Source: Dactylosporangium aurantiacum
GTDB lineage: Bacteria; Actinomycetota; Actinomycetes; Mycobacteriales; Micromonosporaceae
Direction of reading: 5' to 3'
Length of the DNA stretch: 64,000 bases
Assembly: GCF_000716715.1 (NCBI RefSeq)
Contig: NZ_JNYJ01000024.1
Span: 62,001-126,000, forward strand
The stretch's first letter is position 1, and the number at the start of each line of letters is the position of its first letter. The notes below the pieces were generated by a model that did no database searches, was not told the origin of the DNA, and saw only the letters and a program-made list of their open reading frames with translations. The translations under genes were made by a program, and so were the position numbers. Positions 56,878 to 64,000 of the stretch are shown one piece after another.

Positions 56878-57300
56878 TCAGGGGGCGTCCTGCTCCCACA
56901 GCAGCAGCTGCCGGTGCTGCCGGAAGCCGTTGCGCAGGTAGAAGTCGACGGCGCGGCGGCCGGAGTGCACCGTCACGTGCAGCAGGCCCCGCGCCCGCGC
57001 CTCGGCGAGGATCGCGCGCATCAGCGCGCCGCCAATGCCTCGGCCGCGGTGCTCCTGCCGGACCATGACCGACTGGATGTCGCCGTGCCACCGCTGCGGC
57101 GCCCCGTGGCCGGGCACCCGCTCCGCGACCAGCAGCCAGGCGGCGCCGACCACCTGCCCGTCGAGCTCGGCGACGAACGGCAGGTGCGTCTCGGCGTGGG
57201 CGGCGATCCAGCCGGTGAACGCGGCGAGCTCGTCGGCGTCGATGTCACGCAACTGGGCGAGCGCCGCCGCGTCCGCCACGCCCGCCCTGCGCACGATCAC
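56878..57300 (-). CDS. GNAT-family N-acetyltransferase
   Basis: Acetyltransferase of 140 aa. The acetyl-CoA pyrophosphate loop is VRQEHRGRGIGGALM, followed by the beta-bulge strand and VDFYLRNGFRQ, the usual closing motif. The GTG start at 57300 has no ribosome site; TAGACT at 57308-57313 ends seven bases before it, indicating a leaderless transcript. It has no TetR-type operator and is probably not part of the catabolic regulon. Confidence 0.87.
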   Translation of the reverse strand: MIVRRAGVADAAALAQLRDIDADELAAFTGWIAAHAETHLPFVAELDGQVVGAAWLLVAERVPGHGAPQRWHGDIQSVMVRQEHRGRGIGGALMRAILAEARARGLLHVTVHSGRRAVDFYLRNGFRQHRQLLLWEQDAP

Positions 57301-57343
57301 CCGGCGGAGTCTACGGTGCGTGCGCCGCGGAGAGAGGGACCGG

Positions 57344-57829
57344 TCAGCTGTAGTAGCGGAACAGGATCTCCGCGGCGCAGCAGGTCTCGCCGTCGCCGGC
57401 GAACTCCACGACCACCGACGCCTTGGCCTGCACACCGGCGGGGTGGCCGGCGCCGGCCGCGATCGGTGTCGCGGACAGCAGCGTCGCGCTGCCCTGGATC
57501 TGCACGCCCGGCGGGAGGGGTTTGACGAAGCGGACCCGGTCCAGCCCGTAGTTGACGCCCATCGAGTAGGTGCGCACCTCCAGCACGTCGGCGAGCAGGC
57601 GCGGCACCAGGGACAGGGTCAGGAAGCCGTGCACGATGGTCGTGCCGAACGGGCCGGAGCGGGCGCGTTCGACGTCGACGTGGATCCACTGGTGGTCCTT
57701 GGTGACGTCGGCGAACCGGTCGACCTGGTCCTGGGTCACCACCTGCGGCTCGCTGGCGCCGAGGTCCTGGCCGACGAGGGCGAGCAGGTCGTCGGGGGCG
57801 GGCACCGTGGTGCATCTGACGGGTCGCAT
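57344..57829 (-). CDS. MaoC-family (R)-specific enoyl-CoA hydratase
   Basis: Hot-dog-fold hydratase of 161 aa. The catalytic segment DVTKDHQWIHVDVERARSGPFGTTIVHG contains the Asp/His pair of the R-hydratase motif and the following GPFGTTIVHGF. It would hydrate a 2-enoyl-CoA to the 3R-hydroxy form, which fits the MFE-2-like dehydrogenase at 45897. ATG 57829 with GGAG five bases upstream, two bases after the preceding stop. Last gene of the leftward operon from 61928. Confidence 0.9.
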   Translation of the reverse strand: MRPVRCTTVPAPDDLLALVGQDLGASEPQVVTQDQVDRFADVTKDHQWIHVDVERARSGPFGTTIVHGFLTLSLVPRLLADVLEVRTYSMGVNYGLDRVRFVKPLPPGVQIQGSATLLSATPIAAGAGHPAGVQAKASVVVEFAGDGETCCAAEILFRYYS

Positions 57830-57831
57830 GG

Positions 57832-58554
57832 TCACTCCGATCCGGTGGCAAGGGCGGCGATGTGTTCGCTGAGGGTGCGCCATTCGCGGTCCCACGCGTC
57901 GGCGGCGATGACCGGCCGGGCGACGCGCAGCGTGCGCCGCACCGCCGCCTCGTCCAGGGCCGCGATCCGCTCGGCGAGGGCGTCGACATGCCGGTCGAGG
58001 TCCGCGGCGGGGACCGCCTCGCTGACCAGGCCCCGGCGCGCGGCGTCCGTGCCGGTCCAGGTCTCGCCGGCGACGAGCAGCCGCCGGGCGAGCGCCGGGC
58101 CGACGGCGAGCGGCAGCAGCACGCTGGAGCCCCAGCCGGGGACCTGGCCGGCGGCGAGGTGCCCGTCACCGATGCGGGCGGTGTCCGCGGCGACGGCGAC
58201 GTCGCAGGCGAGCAGGAGCTCCAGGCCGCCGCCGAAGGCCGCGCCGTTGACGGCGGCGATGGTCGGTACACCTGCCGACATCACCGCACGGACGAGGCGG
58301 CGGCCCCGGTCCAGCCACGACAGCAGCGCGGGCAGGTCGCCGAGGAGCGCGGTGGCCTCATTGAGGTCGGCGCCGGCGCAGAAGCTGCGGCCGGTGCCGG
58401 TGAGCACGAGGACGCGGACGCCGGGGTCCGCGGCCGCGGCGAGCCACTCCTCGAGCCCGGCCATCACCGCGGCGCTGCAGGCGTTGCCGGCGCCGGGCCG
58501 GTCGATCCGCGCCCACACCGCGGCGCCCCGCCGGGTCAGCGTCACCGGCGTCAT
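57832..58554 (-). CDS. Enoyl-CoA hydratase/isomerase
   Basis: Crotonase-fold protein of 240 aa. First oxyanion strand GTGRSFCAGADLNEATALLG; second VNGAAFGGGLELLLACDVAV; then GHLAAGQVPGWGSSVLLPLA. The second motif is classical for hydratases, but the Glu expected near the third block (usually PEV or PEI) is replaced by Gln-Val-Pro, so activity may differ from hydration. ATGA overlap with the quinone oxidoreductase gene. Confidence 0.88.
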   Translation of the reverse strand: MTPVTLTRRGAAVWARIDRPGAGNACSAAVMAGLEEWLAAAADPGVRVLVLTGTGRSFCAGADLNEATALLGDLPALLSWLDRGRRLVRAVMSAGVPTIAAVNGAAFGGGLELLLACDVAVAADTARIGDGHLAAGQVPGWGSSVLLPLAVGPALARRLLVAGETWTGTDAARRGLVSEAVPAADLDRHVDALAERIAALDEAAVRRTLRVARPVIAADAWDREWRTLSEHIAALATGSE

Positions 58555-59504
58555 GCGACGCGCACGCAGAGCTTGCCGAAGGCGGCGCCGGACAGCATCC
58601 GCTCGGCCTGGGTGGACACCTCGGCGAGGTCGACGGTGCTGTCGACGGCCGGCCGGAGCCGGTGCTCGGTGACGAGGTCGAGCATCGCCCGGAACTCCGC
58701 CAGGGAGCCCGTCGTCGACCCGTGGACGGTGATCTCCCGGGCGAACAGCCGGGTGAGGTCGAGGCTCGCGGTGAAGCCGCTGGTGCCGCCGCAGACCACG
58801 ATCGTGCCACCGGTGCGGGTGGAGCGGGTCGAGTGCTCGAACGTCGCGGCGCCGACGGTCTCCACGACGACGTCGGCGGGCTCCGGCAGCCGCGCGCCGG
58901 TGTCGAGGGCGGCGGCGGCGCCGAGCGCGAGGGCCTGCCGCCGCTTGTCCGCCGACCGGGAGGTGACAATGACGGTGGCGCCCGCGGCGGCGGCGAGGCT
59001 GACCGCGGCGGTCGCCACTCCCCCGCCGGCGCCCTGCACCAGCACCACCTGTCCGGGGATGAGGCCCGCCTTGGTGAACAGCATCCGGTACGCGGTCAGC
59101 CACGCCGTCGGCAGGCTCGCCGCCTCCGCCCAGTCCAGGTGCGCCGGGCGGGCCGCGACGTGCCCGGCCGGGACGGTGATGTGCTCGGCGAGCACGCCGT
59201 GCCCGGCGTCGGGCAGCAGGGTCGCGTGCGCGACGGCCCCCGCCCCGGCCGAGGGCAGCACCGGGTAGACGACGACGTCGCGGCCGCCGGCCACTCCGGC
59301 GGCGTCGCTGCCGAGCACGTGCGGGCCGGTGTGCGGGCGCCGGGTGACGCCGCGCAGGGCCCACAGGTCGTGCATGTTGAGCGCGCCGGCGCGCACGTCG
59401 ACGCGGACCCAGCCGTCAGGCACGTGCGGCGGGTCGAGGTCGCCGACCCGGATGGCGGCGACCGGGTCGGCCGGGGACGGCTCGGTGACGTACGCGGCCC
59501 TCAC
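58551..59504 (-). CDS. Quinone-oxidoreductase-type MDR protein (zeta-crystallin group)
   Basis: Medium-chain reductase of 317 aa without the zinc-ligand set of alcohol dehydrogenases. N-terminal GroES-like domain (GALNMHDLWALRGVTRR, HVLGSDAAGVAG); Rossmann domain with LVQGAGGGVATAAVSLAAAA and VVVCGGTSG. Likely NADPH-dependent reduction of enones or enoyl thioesters. The GTG start overlaps the nitroreductase stop (GTGA), its stop overlaps the hydratase start. Confidence 0.88.
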   Translation of the reverse strand: MRAAYVTEPSPADPVAAIRVGDLDPPHVPDGWVRVDVRAGALNMHDLWALRGVTRRPHTGPHVLGSDAAGVAGGRDVVVYPVLPSAGAGAVAHATLLPDAGHGVLAEHITVPAGHVAARPAHLDWAEAASLPTAWLTAYRMLFTKAGLIPGQVVLVQGAGGGVATAAVSLAAAAGATVIVTSRSADKRRQALALGAAAALDTGARLPEPADVVVETVGAATFEHSTRSTRTGGTIVVCGGTSGFTASLDLTRLFAREITVHGSTTGSLAEFRAMLDLVTEHRLRPAVDSTVDLAEVSTQAERMLSGAAFGKLCVRVA

Positions 59505-60208
59505 GCGGACCCGGCCCGCTCGGTGGGGCCGTTCCAGAACGTCACGTCGGCGAGGTCGGCGCGGGCGGCGGGCCGGAAGTCGAGGCCCTTGGTGTAGGCG
59601 ACCGGCAGCAGGGTGATCGGCCGCCAGTCCTCGGGCAGGCCGAGCACCTCCTGCACCTGCTTCGCCTTGTGCGCCAAAGCCGTCGCCATCACCGAGCCGA
59701 GGCCGCGGGAGCGCAGCGCCAGCTGGAACGACCAGGCGAACGGGAAGATCGAGCCGTAGTAGCCCGACGCGGTGCCGCCGAGCGGGCGCCGCGGGACCGG
59801 TTTGGTGCTGCACAGCACGACCAGGACCGGCACCTCCTCCAGGTGGTCGACGAGGTGCTTGACCGCGGCCAGCACCCGCGCCTGCCGGGCCTGCGCCTCG
59901 GGGTCCGGCCGCACCGACGGCGACAGCCGGGTGGTCGTCGCCGCCTCGCCGCCGGCCAGGGGCGCCTCGACGGTCTGGTGCCAGACCTCGGTGTACAGCG
60001 CGCCGATGCGGCGTTTCAGCGCGGGGTCGTCGACGGCGACGACGCGCCAGTCCTCGAGGTTGGAGCCCATCGGCGCCTGCTGCGCCAGGCGCAGGCAGTG
60101 CTCGACGACGGCGCGCTCGACGGGCCGGGTGAGGTCCATGCGGCGGCGCACCGCCCGGGTGGTGGTCAGGACCTCGTCGATGTCGGTGATCACGGCCGGG
60201 ACGCTCAT
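59501..60208 (-). CDS. Nitroreductase-family flavoprotein (second of tandem pair)
   Basis: FMN-dependent nitroreductase-fold protein of 235 aa. Family blocks: TTTRAVRRRMDLTRPVERAV, LAQQAPMGSNLEDWRVVAVD, WSFQLALRSRGLGSVMATAL and the C-terminal ITLLPVAYTKG. Close in plan to the 60205 neighbour (matching RAVRRR-DL/RSVRRR-DY and LPVAYT), so a tandem duplication that has diverged. Such proteins can reduce enones, quinones or aromatic rings, not only nitro groups. ATGA overlaps on both ends. Confidence 0.88.
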   Translation of the reverse strand: MSVPAVITDIDEVLTTTRAVRRRMDLTRPVERAVVEHCLRLAQQAPMGSNLEDWRVVAVDDPALKRRIGALYTEVWHQTVEAPLAGGEAATTTRLSPSVRPDPEAQARQARVLAAVKHLVDHLEEVPVLVVLCSTKPVPRRPLGGTASGYYGSIFPFAWSFQLALRSRGLGSVMATALAHKAKQVQEVLGLPEDWRPITLLPVAYTKGLDFRPAARADLADVTFWNGPTERAGSA

Positions 60209-60966
60209 GTGACGTCGTCTCCTGTCAGGCGGTCGACGGGTTTGTCCACGTAGGGCAGCGGTTCGCCCCAGCGGTCGAGGTAGGCGACGCTGCTGACGGG
60301 CTTGCGGGCGGCGACCTTGAAGTCGGTGCCCTGGGTGTAGGCGACCGGCAGCATGGTGATCTGCAGGGCGTCCTCGGGGATGCCGAGCAGCGCGGCCGCG
60401 GCCGCGGCGTGGTGCAGGTGCAGGGTGGTGATGACGGTGCCGAGCCCGCGGGCGCGCAGCGCGAGGTTGAACTGCCAGATCGCCGGATACAGCGACCCGT
60501 AGACGGCCGAGTGGGTGCCGGGGCCGCCCTTGGCCGGGTTCGGCCGGGTGGCGCACGGGATGACCAGGAACGGCGCCCGGCCGAGGTGGTGCGCGAGGTG
60601 CTCGGCGCCGCTGAGGATCCGCGCGGTCCGGGCGCTGACTGTGCCGTGCTCGTCGACCCCGCCGAGGCGGCCGCGCACGGTCCGGCTCTCGGCACCCTCG
60701 GCGCTGTGCAGCGGCGCGTGCACGTGCTCCAGGTACGCGTCCAGGTACAGGCGGGCCAGCTCGGCCTTGCGGTCCGGGTCGCCGACCACGACCCACCGCC
60801 AGTCCTCGGCGGCGCCGCCGGTCGGGGCCTGCACCGCCAGTTGGAGGCACTCGCCGATCACGTCGAGGGGCACCGGGCGGTCGTAGTCCAGCCGCCGCCG
60901 CACCGACCTGGTGGTGGTCAGGACGTGGTTGAGGTCCGTGAACGGCGGTCCGGTCATCCCGCTCAT
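60205..60966 (-). CDS. Nitroreductase-family flavoprotein (first of tandem pair)
   Basis: Nitroreductase-fold FMN protein of 253 aa. Blocks: TTTRSVRRRLDYDRPVPLDV, LAVQAPTGGAAEDWRWVVVG, WQFNLALRARGLGTVITTLH, ITMLPVAYTQG. The ATG at 60966 overlaps the SnoaL stop; an ATG nine bases further in (60957) is an alternative. The ring-contact loop GTHSAVYGSLYP differs from the partner's GTASGYYGSIFP, which may set substrate preference. Both copies probably use the island's intermediates. Confidence 0.88.
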   Translation of the reverse strand: MSGMTGPPFTDLNHVLTTTRSVRRRLDYDRPVPLDVIGECLQLAVQAPTGGAAEDWRWVVVGDPDRKAELARLYLDAYLEHVHAPLHSAEGAESRTVRGRLGGVDEHGTVSARTARILSGAEHLAHHLGRAPFLVIPCATRPNPAKGGPGTHSAVYGSLYPAIWQFNLALRARGLGTVITTLHLHHAAAAAALLGIPEDALQITMLPVAYTQGTDFKVAARKPVSSVAYLDRWGEPLPYVDKPVDRLTGDDVT

Positions 60967-61928
60967 CCCGCGACCTCCGCGTCGTAGCCCATGAGGTCGG
61001 CGATGTGCAGGGTGTCGCAGTACTCGCGGACCTGCGCGATGCCGTCCGGTGCGACGTCGACGACCCACAGGTACCGGTTCTGGTACCGCAGCCCGCCGCC
61101 CAGGGTCGCGTCGCCGCTCGCCTCGACGGCGACGAGGGTGTCGTCGGCGATCCACCGGTGCGCGGTGACGGCGACGGCCGCGGAGGCGTAGGCGCCGGAG
61201 GCGATCCGGGCCCGCATCGCGGCGAGCTTGTCGGCGATGGCGACGGTGCCGTGGAAGGGACCGTTCGCGGTGATGTCGCCGGCACGGTGCGGCCGGCCGC
61301 GCGCCCGGTCCCGGCCGGAGTCCGTCCACCACGTGGCGCCGGCGCCGAACAGCGCGCCGAACGCGTCGATGTCGCCGGTTTCCAGGGCCGGCCACAGCGC
61401 GAGCGCCAGTTCCTCCGCCCGGCCGCGCGGCTGCTGGTCGCCGGGGCCGGGCACCCGGTCCAGGGTGGTGCGGGGCACCGCGGCGGCGCCGCCGACCACG
61501 TGCTGGGCGTGGATGGTGTCGAGGTACTCGCGCACCGACACGATCGCCCCGGCGGCGTCGACGTCGAACACGAACGCGTAGCGGTTCGCGTACTCCAGGC
61601 CCGAGGTGTGCACGCCGTGCCCCTCCACCTCGATGACGCAGGTGTCGGTGCCGGCGACCACCCGCCGCGGGATCTGCCGGCAGCCGGTCGGGAACGCCGT
61701 CGGCCCGAGCGAGCGCATGAGGGCGAGCTTGTCGTCCATCGGCATCGTCCCGTGCAGCGGGAACCGTCCGCTGCCGCCGGGTGACACCGCCGGGTCGCCG
61801 CCGCGCCGGTCCGGTCCGGTGTCGACCCACCAGGTCGCGCCGGGCGCGCACAGCCGGGCGAGCCCGCCGAGGCTGCCACGGTCCAGCGCCGTCACGAAGT
61901 CCATGCCTGCCCGGACCGCTCGAGTCAT
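60963..61928 (-). CDS. Tandem SnoaL-like (NTF2-fold) protein
   Basis: Protein of 321 aa made of two NTF2-fold domains (about 10-145 and 170-310). Each contains a cone-forming WW-D motif (GATWWVDTGPDRRG and GATWWTDSGRDRAR) and a matching YANRYAFVFDV / YQNRYLWVVDV strand, so it arose by duplication. SnoaL-like proteins include polyketide cyclases and ketosteroid isomerase relatives, so isomerisation of a ring ketone is a reasonable guess. ATG 61928 chosen; a GTG at 61937 or 61940 is possible. Operator E lies 15 bases in front. Confidence 0.85.
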   Translation of the reverse strand: MTRAVRAGMDFVTALDRGSLGGLARLCAPGATWWVDTGPDRRGGDPAVSPGGSGRFPLHGTMPMDDKLALMRSLGPTAFPTGCRQIPRRVVAGTDTCVIEVEGHGVHTSGLEYANRYAFVFDVDAAGAIVSVREYLDTIHAQHVVGGAAAVPRTTLDRVPGPGDQQPRGRAEELALALWPALETGDIDAFGALFGAGATWWTDSGRDRARGRPHRAGDITANGPFHGTVAIADKLAAMRARIASGAYASAAVAVTAHRWIADDTLVAVEASGDATLGGGLRYQNRYLWVVDVAPDGIAQVREYCDTLHIADLMGYDAEVAG

Positions 61929-61942
61929 GGACACCACCAATC

Positions 61943-61961
61943 ATTCCGACTGGAAGGTATC
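61943..61961 (-). promoter_or_regulatory. TetR-type operator E
   Basis: ATTCCGACTGGAAGGTATC, in front of the leftward operon 61928 to 57344. It shares CCGAC and GGTAT with the other sites and differs in the centre. Confidence 0.7.
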
Positions 61962-62030
61962 TACCACACGGAGTGCGGCCCGCTCAAGGGTCCGCCCCGC
62001 CCCGCCATGGTCAGGCACGGCCAGGCACGG

Positions 62031-62669
62031 TCAGGCGTACAGGCCCTCCAGGACCATGGCGCTGAACTGGCGCGCCACTTCGTCCACGCTCAGCGGGCCG
62101 CTGAGGTTGAGCCACTGGTACGCCCACGCGCACATGCCGACCAGGCCGAACGTGGCGATGCGGGCGTCGACGTCCGGGCGGAACACACCCCGGGTGACGC
62201 CGTCCTGCACCATCCCGGCGAAGGCCGCCTCGACCAGGTCCCGCTTGCGGGTCACCTCGGCGAACAGCTCCCCGGTCAGGTACCGCCGCTCCTGGTAGAA
62301 GATCGTCACGTGGGCCCGGTACTCGGCCACGCTGGTCAGGCTGAACCGGATCAGCTCCCGCACCCGCACCTTCGGGTCGTCGCTGCCGGCCTCGATCTGC
62401 TGGATCGCGGTGAGCTGCGCCTCCAGGTACTCCTCCTGGATGTGCCGCAGGAGGTCGTCCTTGCTCTCGAAGTGGTGGTAGAACGCACCCTTCGTCAGCT
62501 GCGCGTGCTCCGCGATCTCCTGCACCGACGTGCGGTCGAAGCCGCGCCGCTCGAACAGCTCCAGCGCGCTCGCGATGAGCGACTTGCGGGTGTTCTCCGG
62601 GTCGTACCCGTCGGGCCACCGCTGCCGGCGGCGGGTCGACTCCGGGCGGGCGGACGTCGCACGAGCCAT
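62031..62669 (-). CDS. TetR-family repressor, probable regulator of the catabolic island
   Basis: Regulator of 212 aa. The N-terminal TetR HTH is clear (ALELFERRGFDRTSVQEIAE, then QLTKGAFYHHFESKDDLL), followed by a ligand-binding helical domain of about 140 residues with aromatic residues (VTIFYQERRYL, CAWAYQWLNL). ATG 62669 with GGAGG six bases upstream. Operator F lies 37 bases in front of its own start, and five like sites lie before the catabolic operons, so it is the best candidate for the regulon repressor; an acyl-CoA ester is the usual inducer in such systems. The end of the gene overlaps a 10-bp tandem repeat (62008-62037). Confidence 0.9.
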   Translation of the reverse strand: MARATSARPESTRRRQRWPDGYDPENTRKSLIASALELFERRGFDRTSVQEIAEHAQLTKGAFYHHFESKDDLLRHIQEEYLEAQLTAIQQIEAGSDDPKVRVRELIRFSLTSVAEYRAHVTIFYQERRYLTGELFAEVTRKRDLVEAAFAGMVQDGVTRGVFRPDVDARIATFGLVGMCAWAYQWLNLSGPLSVDEVARQFSAMVLEGLYA

Positions 62670-62705
62670 TTACGGCCTCCTGTGAATCACTGCGGGACGC
62701 CGCAG

Positions 62706-62724
62706 CCTACCGTCCGGTCGGAAG
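62706..62724 (-). promoter_or_regulatory. TetR-type operator F (autoregulatory)
   Basis: CTTCCGACCGGACGGTAGG on the minus strand, just upstream of the TetR gene. TTCCGACC and CGGTA match operators A and B; the centre differs. Its position implies autoregulation. Confidence 0.65.
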
Positions 62725-62821
62725 GTCTCCAGCGGAACCCCTCGGTTTCATCCGCCAGGGTACGGCCCCGGACCCCGGTTCGTGGGGACGGCCGGGAACC
62801 GCGACGTCCGGACCGGCGCGG

Positions 62822-63460
62822 CTACAGCTGGTCGAGCAGCTGCCGCATCGTGGCGATCTCGGCCTGCTGGGTCGTGACGATCCGGCCGGCGAGGGCCTTG
62901 ACGTCCTGGTTGGCTCCGTGGGCCAGCTCCACCTTGGCCATCATGACCGCTGCCTGGTGGTGGGCGATCATCTCCCGCAGGAACAGCCGGTCGAAGTCCT
63001 TGCCGGTCGCCGCCCGCAGCTTGGCCATGTCGGCGCCGGACATCATCCCCGGCATCGCCGGCATCCCGCTCGGCATCATGCCGCTCGGCATGCAGCCCGC
63101 GCCGGGGCAGTCAGGCATCGTGGTCGGCTGGCCCTGGGCCGCCAACCAGCTCCGCATCGTCTCGATCTCCGCGTTCTGCTGGGTGCCGATCTGCGCGGCG
63201 AGCCGTTTGATCTGCGGATCGGTCGCCTTCGTCCCGGCGAGCGCGGCCATCTCCACGGCCTGCTGATGGTGCGGGATCATCATCCGCAGGAACGTCGCGT
63301 CGACGTCGTTGAACGCGGAGCCGGCGCTCACGCTGCCATGGGCCGGCGCGACGGGGTCGTGGCCGCCGGCGTCGGCAACACCGCAGGAGCTCAGTGCGAC
63401 GGTGATGGTGAGGACGGCGCCGGCCAGTACGGCACGGCGACCGAGGGTGGCGTACTTCAT
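62822..63460 (-). CDS. DUF305-family lipoprotein
   Basis: Secreted protein of 212 aa. Signal peptide with lipobox LSSC. Two related four-helix segments follow, each with the DUF305 mark: FLRMMIPHHQQAVEMA (about residue 60) and FLREMIAHHQAAVMMA (about 160). Between them is a Met/Gly/Pro-rich linker (CMPSGMMPSGMPAMPGMM). The ferritin-like fold and Met/His content fit copper or other metal binding, and such genes often sit near copper-handling systems; none is seen here. ATG 63460 is the conserved start. Confidence 0.9.
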   Translation of the reverse strand: MKYATLGRRAVLAGAVLTITVALSSCGVADAGGHDPVAPAHGSVSAGSAFNDVDATFLRMMIPHHQQAVEMAALAGTKATDPQIKRLAAQIGTQQNAEIETMRSWLAAQGQPTTMPDCPGAGCMPSGMMPSGMPAMPGMMSGADMAKLRAATGKDFDRLFLREMIAHHQAAVMMAKVELAHGANQDVKALAGRIVTTQQAEIATMRQLLDQL

Positions 63461-63581
63461 GGGCGCACGACCCTTCCGGCTCGATGTGCTGCGTGAAGCT
63501 GCCCCGCCTGCGCCGCGATATGCGAGCGGAACCCACGACGGTCGCGGCGGGTGATCTGCCGGGCGGGCGCGGTGCGGGCGG

Positions 63582-63728
63582 GTCGAGCAGGCCGCCACAG
63601 GTGCGCCGCTCCTCTCCACCGACGTGTTCGACCCGGCGACCGGCCGCTACCGTGAGAGCGACCTCTTCACCGGTGAGGCGGAACTGACCGTGCCGTTCGC
63701 CGTCGAGATGGATCTCGGTCAGTTCTGA
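63582..63728 (+). pseudogene. Uma2-family (DUF820) nuclease, C-terminal remnant
   Basis: About 48 codons of open frame end at TGA 63726: APLLSTDVFDPATGRYRESD, then LFTGEAELTVPFAVEMDLGQF. FDPATGRYRE followed by a hydrophobic-Pro-Phe strand is the C-terminal signature of Uma2 (DUF820) proteins, PD-(D/E)XK-fold nucleases abundant in actinomycetes and cyanobacteria. The catalytic core and the start are missing, and an in-frame stop lies at 63552, so this is a dead fragment. Confidence 0.6.
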
Positions 63729-63788
63729 CGGTGCCGCGCTGTCGATGCGGGGCCGCCCGCGCCGCCGTGCTCTGGCAGGATCGGCCGG

Positions 63789-64000
63789 ATGAGATCGCTG
63801 GGGTGGGTGCTCGCCGTCGTCGTGGTCGCGGGGGCAGCCGGGTGCGGTGCGGCGGCCGAGGAAGAGACCGAACGGTTCACGCAGGGCGGCGTCAGCATGG
63901 AGCCGGCGGTCAAGGCCGGGCAGGTCATCACCGTCCGGAAGGTCGGCCGCGGCTACTCGCCCCGGCGCGGCGACGTCGTGCTGTTCCGCGACGCCGGCCC
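63789..64000 (+). CDS. S26-peptidase-like lipoprotein, partial (3' end outside window)
   Basis: The first 70 codons of a secreted protein. Signal peptide MRSLGWVLAVVVVAGAAGC has a lipobox (AAGC, Cys19). An S26-type catalytic Ser block follows (GGVSMEPAVKAGQVITVRKV), then the GDVVLFR strand; the catalytic Lys would lie beyond the edge. A lipid-anchored signal-peptidase-like protein is unusual, since S26 enzymes normally have a membrane helix. It is a second S26-type gene in the window, unlike the one at 5341. Confidence 0.72.
   Translation, partial: MRSLGWVLAVVVVAGAAGCGAAAEEETERFTQGGVSMEPAVKAGQVITVRKVGRGYSPRRGDVVLFRDAG

Noticed and set aside
62008..62037. Tandem 10-bp GGYCAGGCAC-like repeat at the TetR gene end
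   Set aside because: Only three imperfect units, overlapping the gene's stop region. Too little to call a functional repeat or CRISPR.
25986..62724. A classical cholesterol (KstR/KstR2) cluster
   Set aside because: No KstD, KshAB, HsaACD or Mce genes are in the window, and the operator differs from the KstR motifs I know. Some side-chain-type steps are shared.
1..64000. tRNA, rRNA, riboswitch and CRISPR signals
   Set aside because: I looked for conserved cloverleaf ends, long non-coding conserved stretches and regularly spaced repeats and found none. A covariance-model search was not possible here.

Overview
The window is very GC-rich, with codon third positions almost all G or C. It shows chains of genes overlapping by 4 bases (ATGA/GTGA), many leaderless starts, AfsR/SARP and NB-ARC regulators, an FHA-domain ABC exporter next to a Ser/Thr kinase, and F420-dependent enzymes. 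All of this points to a filamentous actinomycete. A Micromonosporaceae-like host is my guess. I see no rRNA, tRNA or CRISPR array.

Layout. (1) 1-6.4 kb: a candidate secreted-peptide cassette. A 64-residue precursor with eight cysteines (1050-1244, minus) sits opposite a five-gene plus-strand operon in which every gene overlaps the next by 4 bases: HTH/NB-ARC regulator, thioredoxin-like protein (CGPC), ABC exporter, S26 signal peptidase, MauE-like membrane protein (CRCFG). An AfsR-type regulator lies just beyond the precursor. The parts fit an export, leader-cleavage and disulfide-formation line for one small peptide. This is the most novel-looking system in the window. (2) 6.4-16.2 kb: an SDR, an ECF sigma factor with a SnoaL-like tail, a large AfsR-type regulator, and a Ser/Thr kinase overlapping an FHA-FHA-ABC exporter (as in mycobacterial PknF/Rv1747). 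(3) 16.2-26 kb: small regulatory units, several with readable operators: an ArsR/SRPBCC operon, a response regulator, VOC, RidA/WYL and MerR/SDR pairs, then lipoproteins and membrane proteins around an IS110-type remnant. (4) 26-62.7 kb: a large CoA-thioester catabolic island. (5) 62.8-64 kb: a DUF305 lipoprotein, a Uma2 remnant and the start of a second S26-like protein.

The catabolic island is read as five operons plus a TetR gene. Leftward from 34384: four LLM-class (F420-type) oxidoreductases, an acyl-CoA ligase, a crotonase, a VOC protein, an F420:NADPH oxidoreductase and a 3-hydroxyacyl-CoA dehydrogenase. Leftward from 38067: a broken acyl-CoA ligase and two acyl-CoA dehydrogenases. Leftward from 54623: a peptide-type ABC importer, an OB-fold/thiolase-like protein, an Ltp-type thiolase, an SDR, a VOC protein and two acyl-CoA ligases. 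Rightward from 54816: enoyl-CoA hydratase, double-VOC protein and flavin reductase. Leftward from 61928: SnoaL-like protein, two nitroreductases, quinone oxidoreductase, enoyl-CoA hydratase and MaoC hydratase. Six promoter regions here carry a 19-bp motif, consensus ATTCCGACCNNCCGGTATG, one of them in front of the TetR gene (62031-62669). The island therefore looks like a single TetR regulon for uptake, CoA activation, redox conversion and side-chain or ring cleavage of one substrate class. The substrate cannot be read from sequence; steroid-like, terpenoid or aromatic acids are possible. A secreted discoidin/beta-helix protein (39256-41955) inside the island has its own LacI-type operators and looks unrelated.
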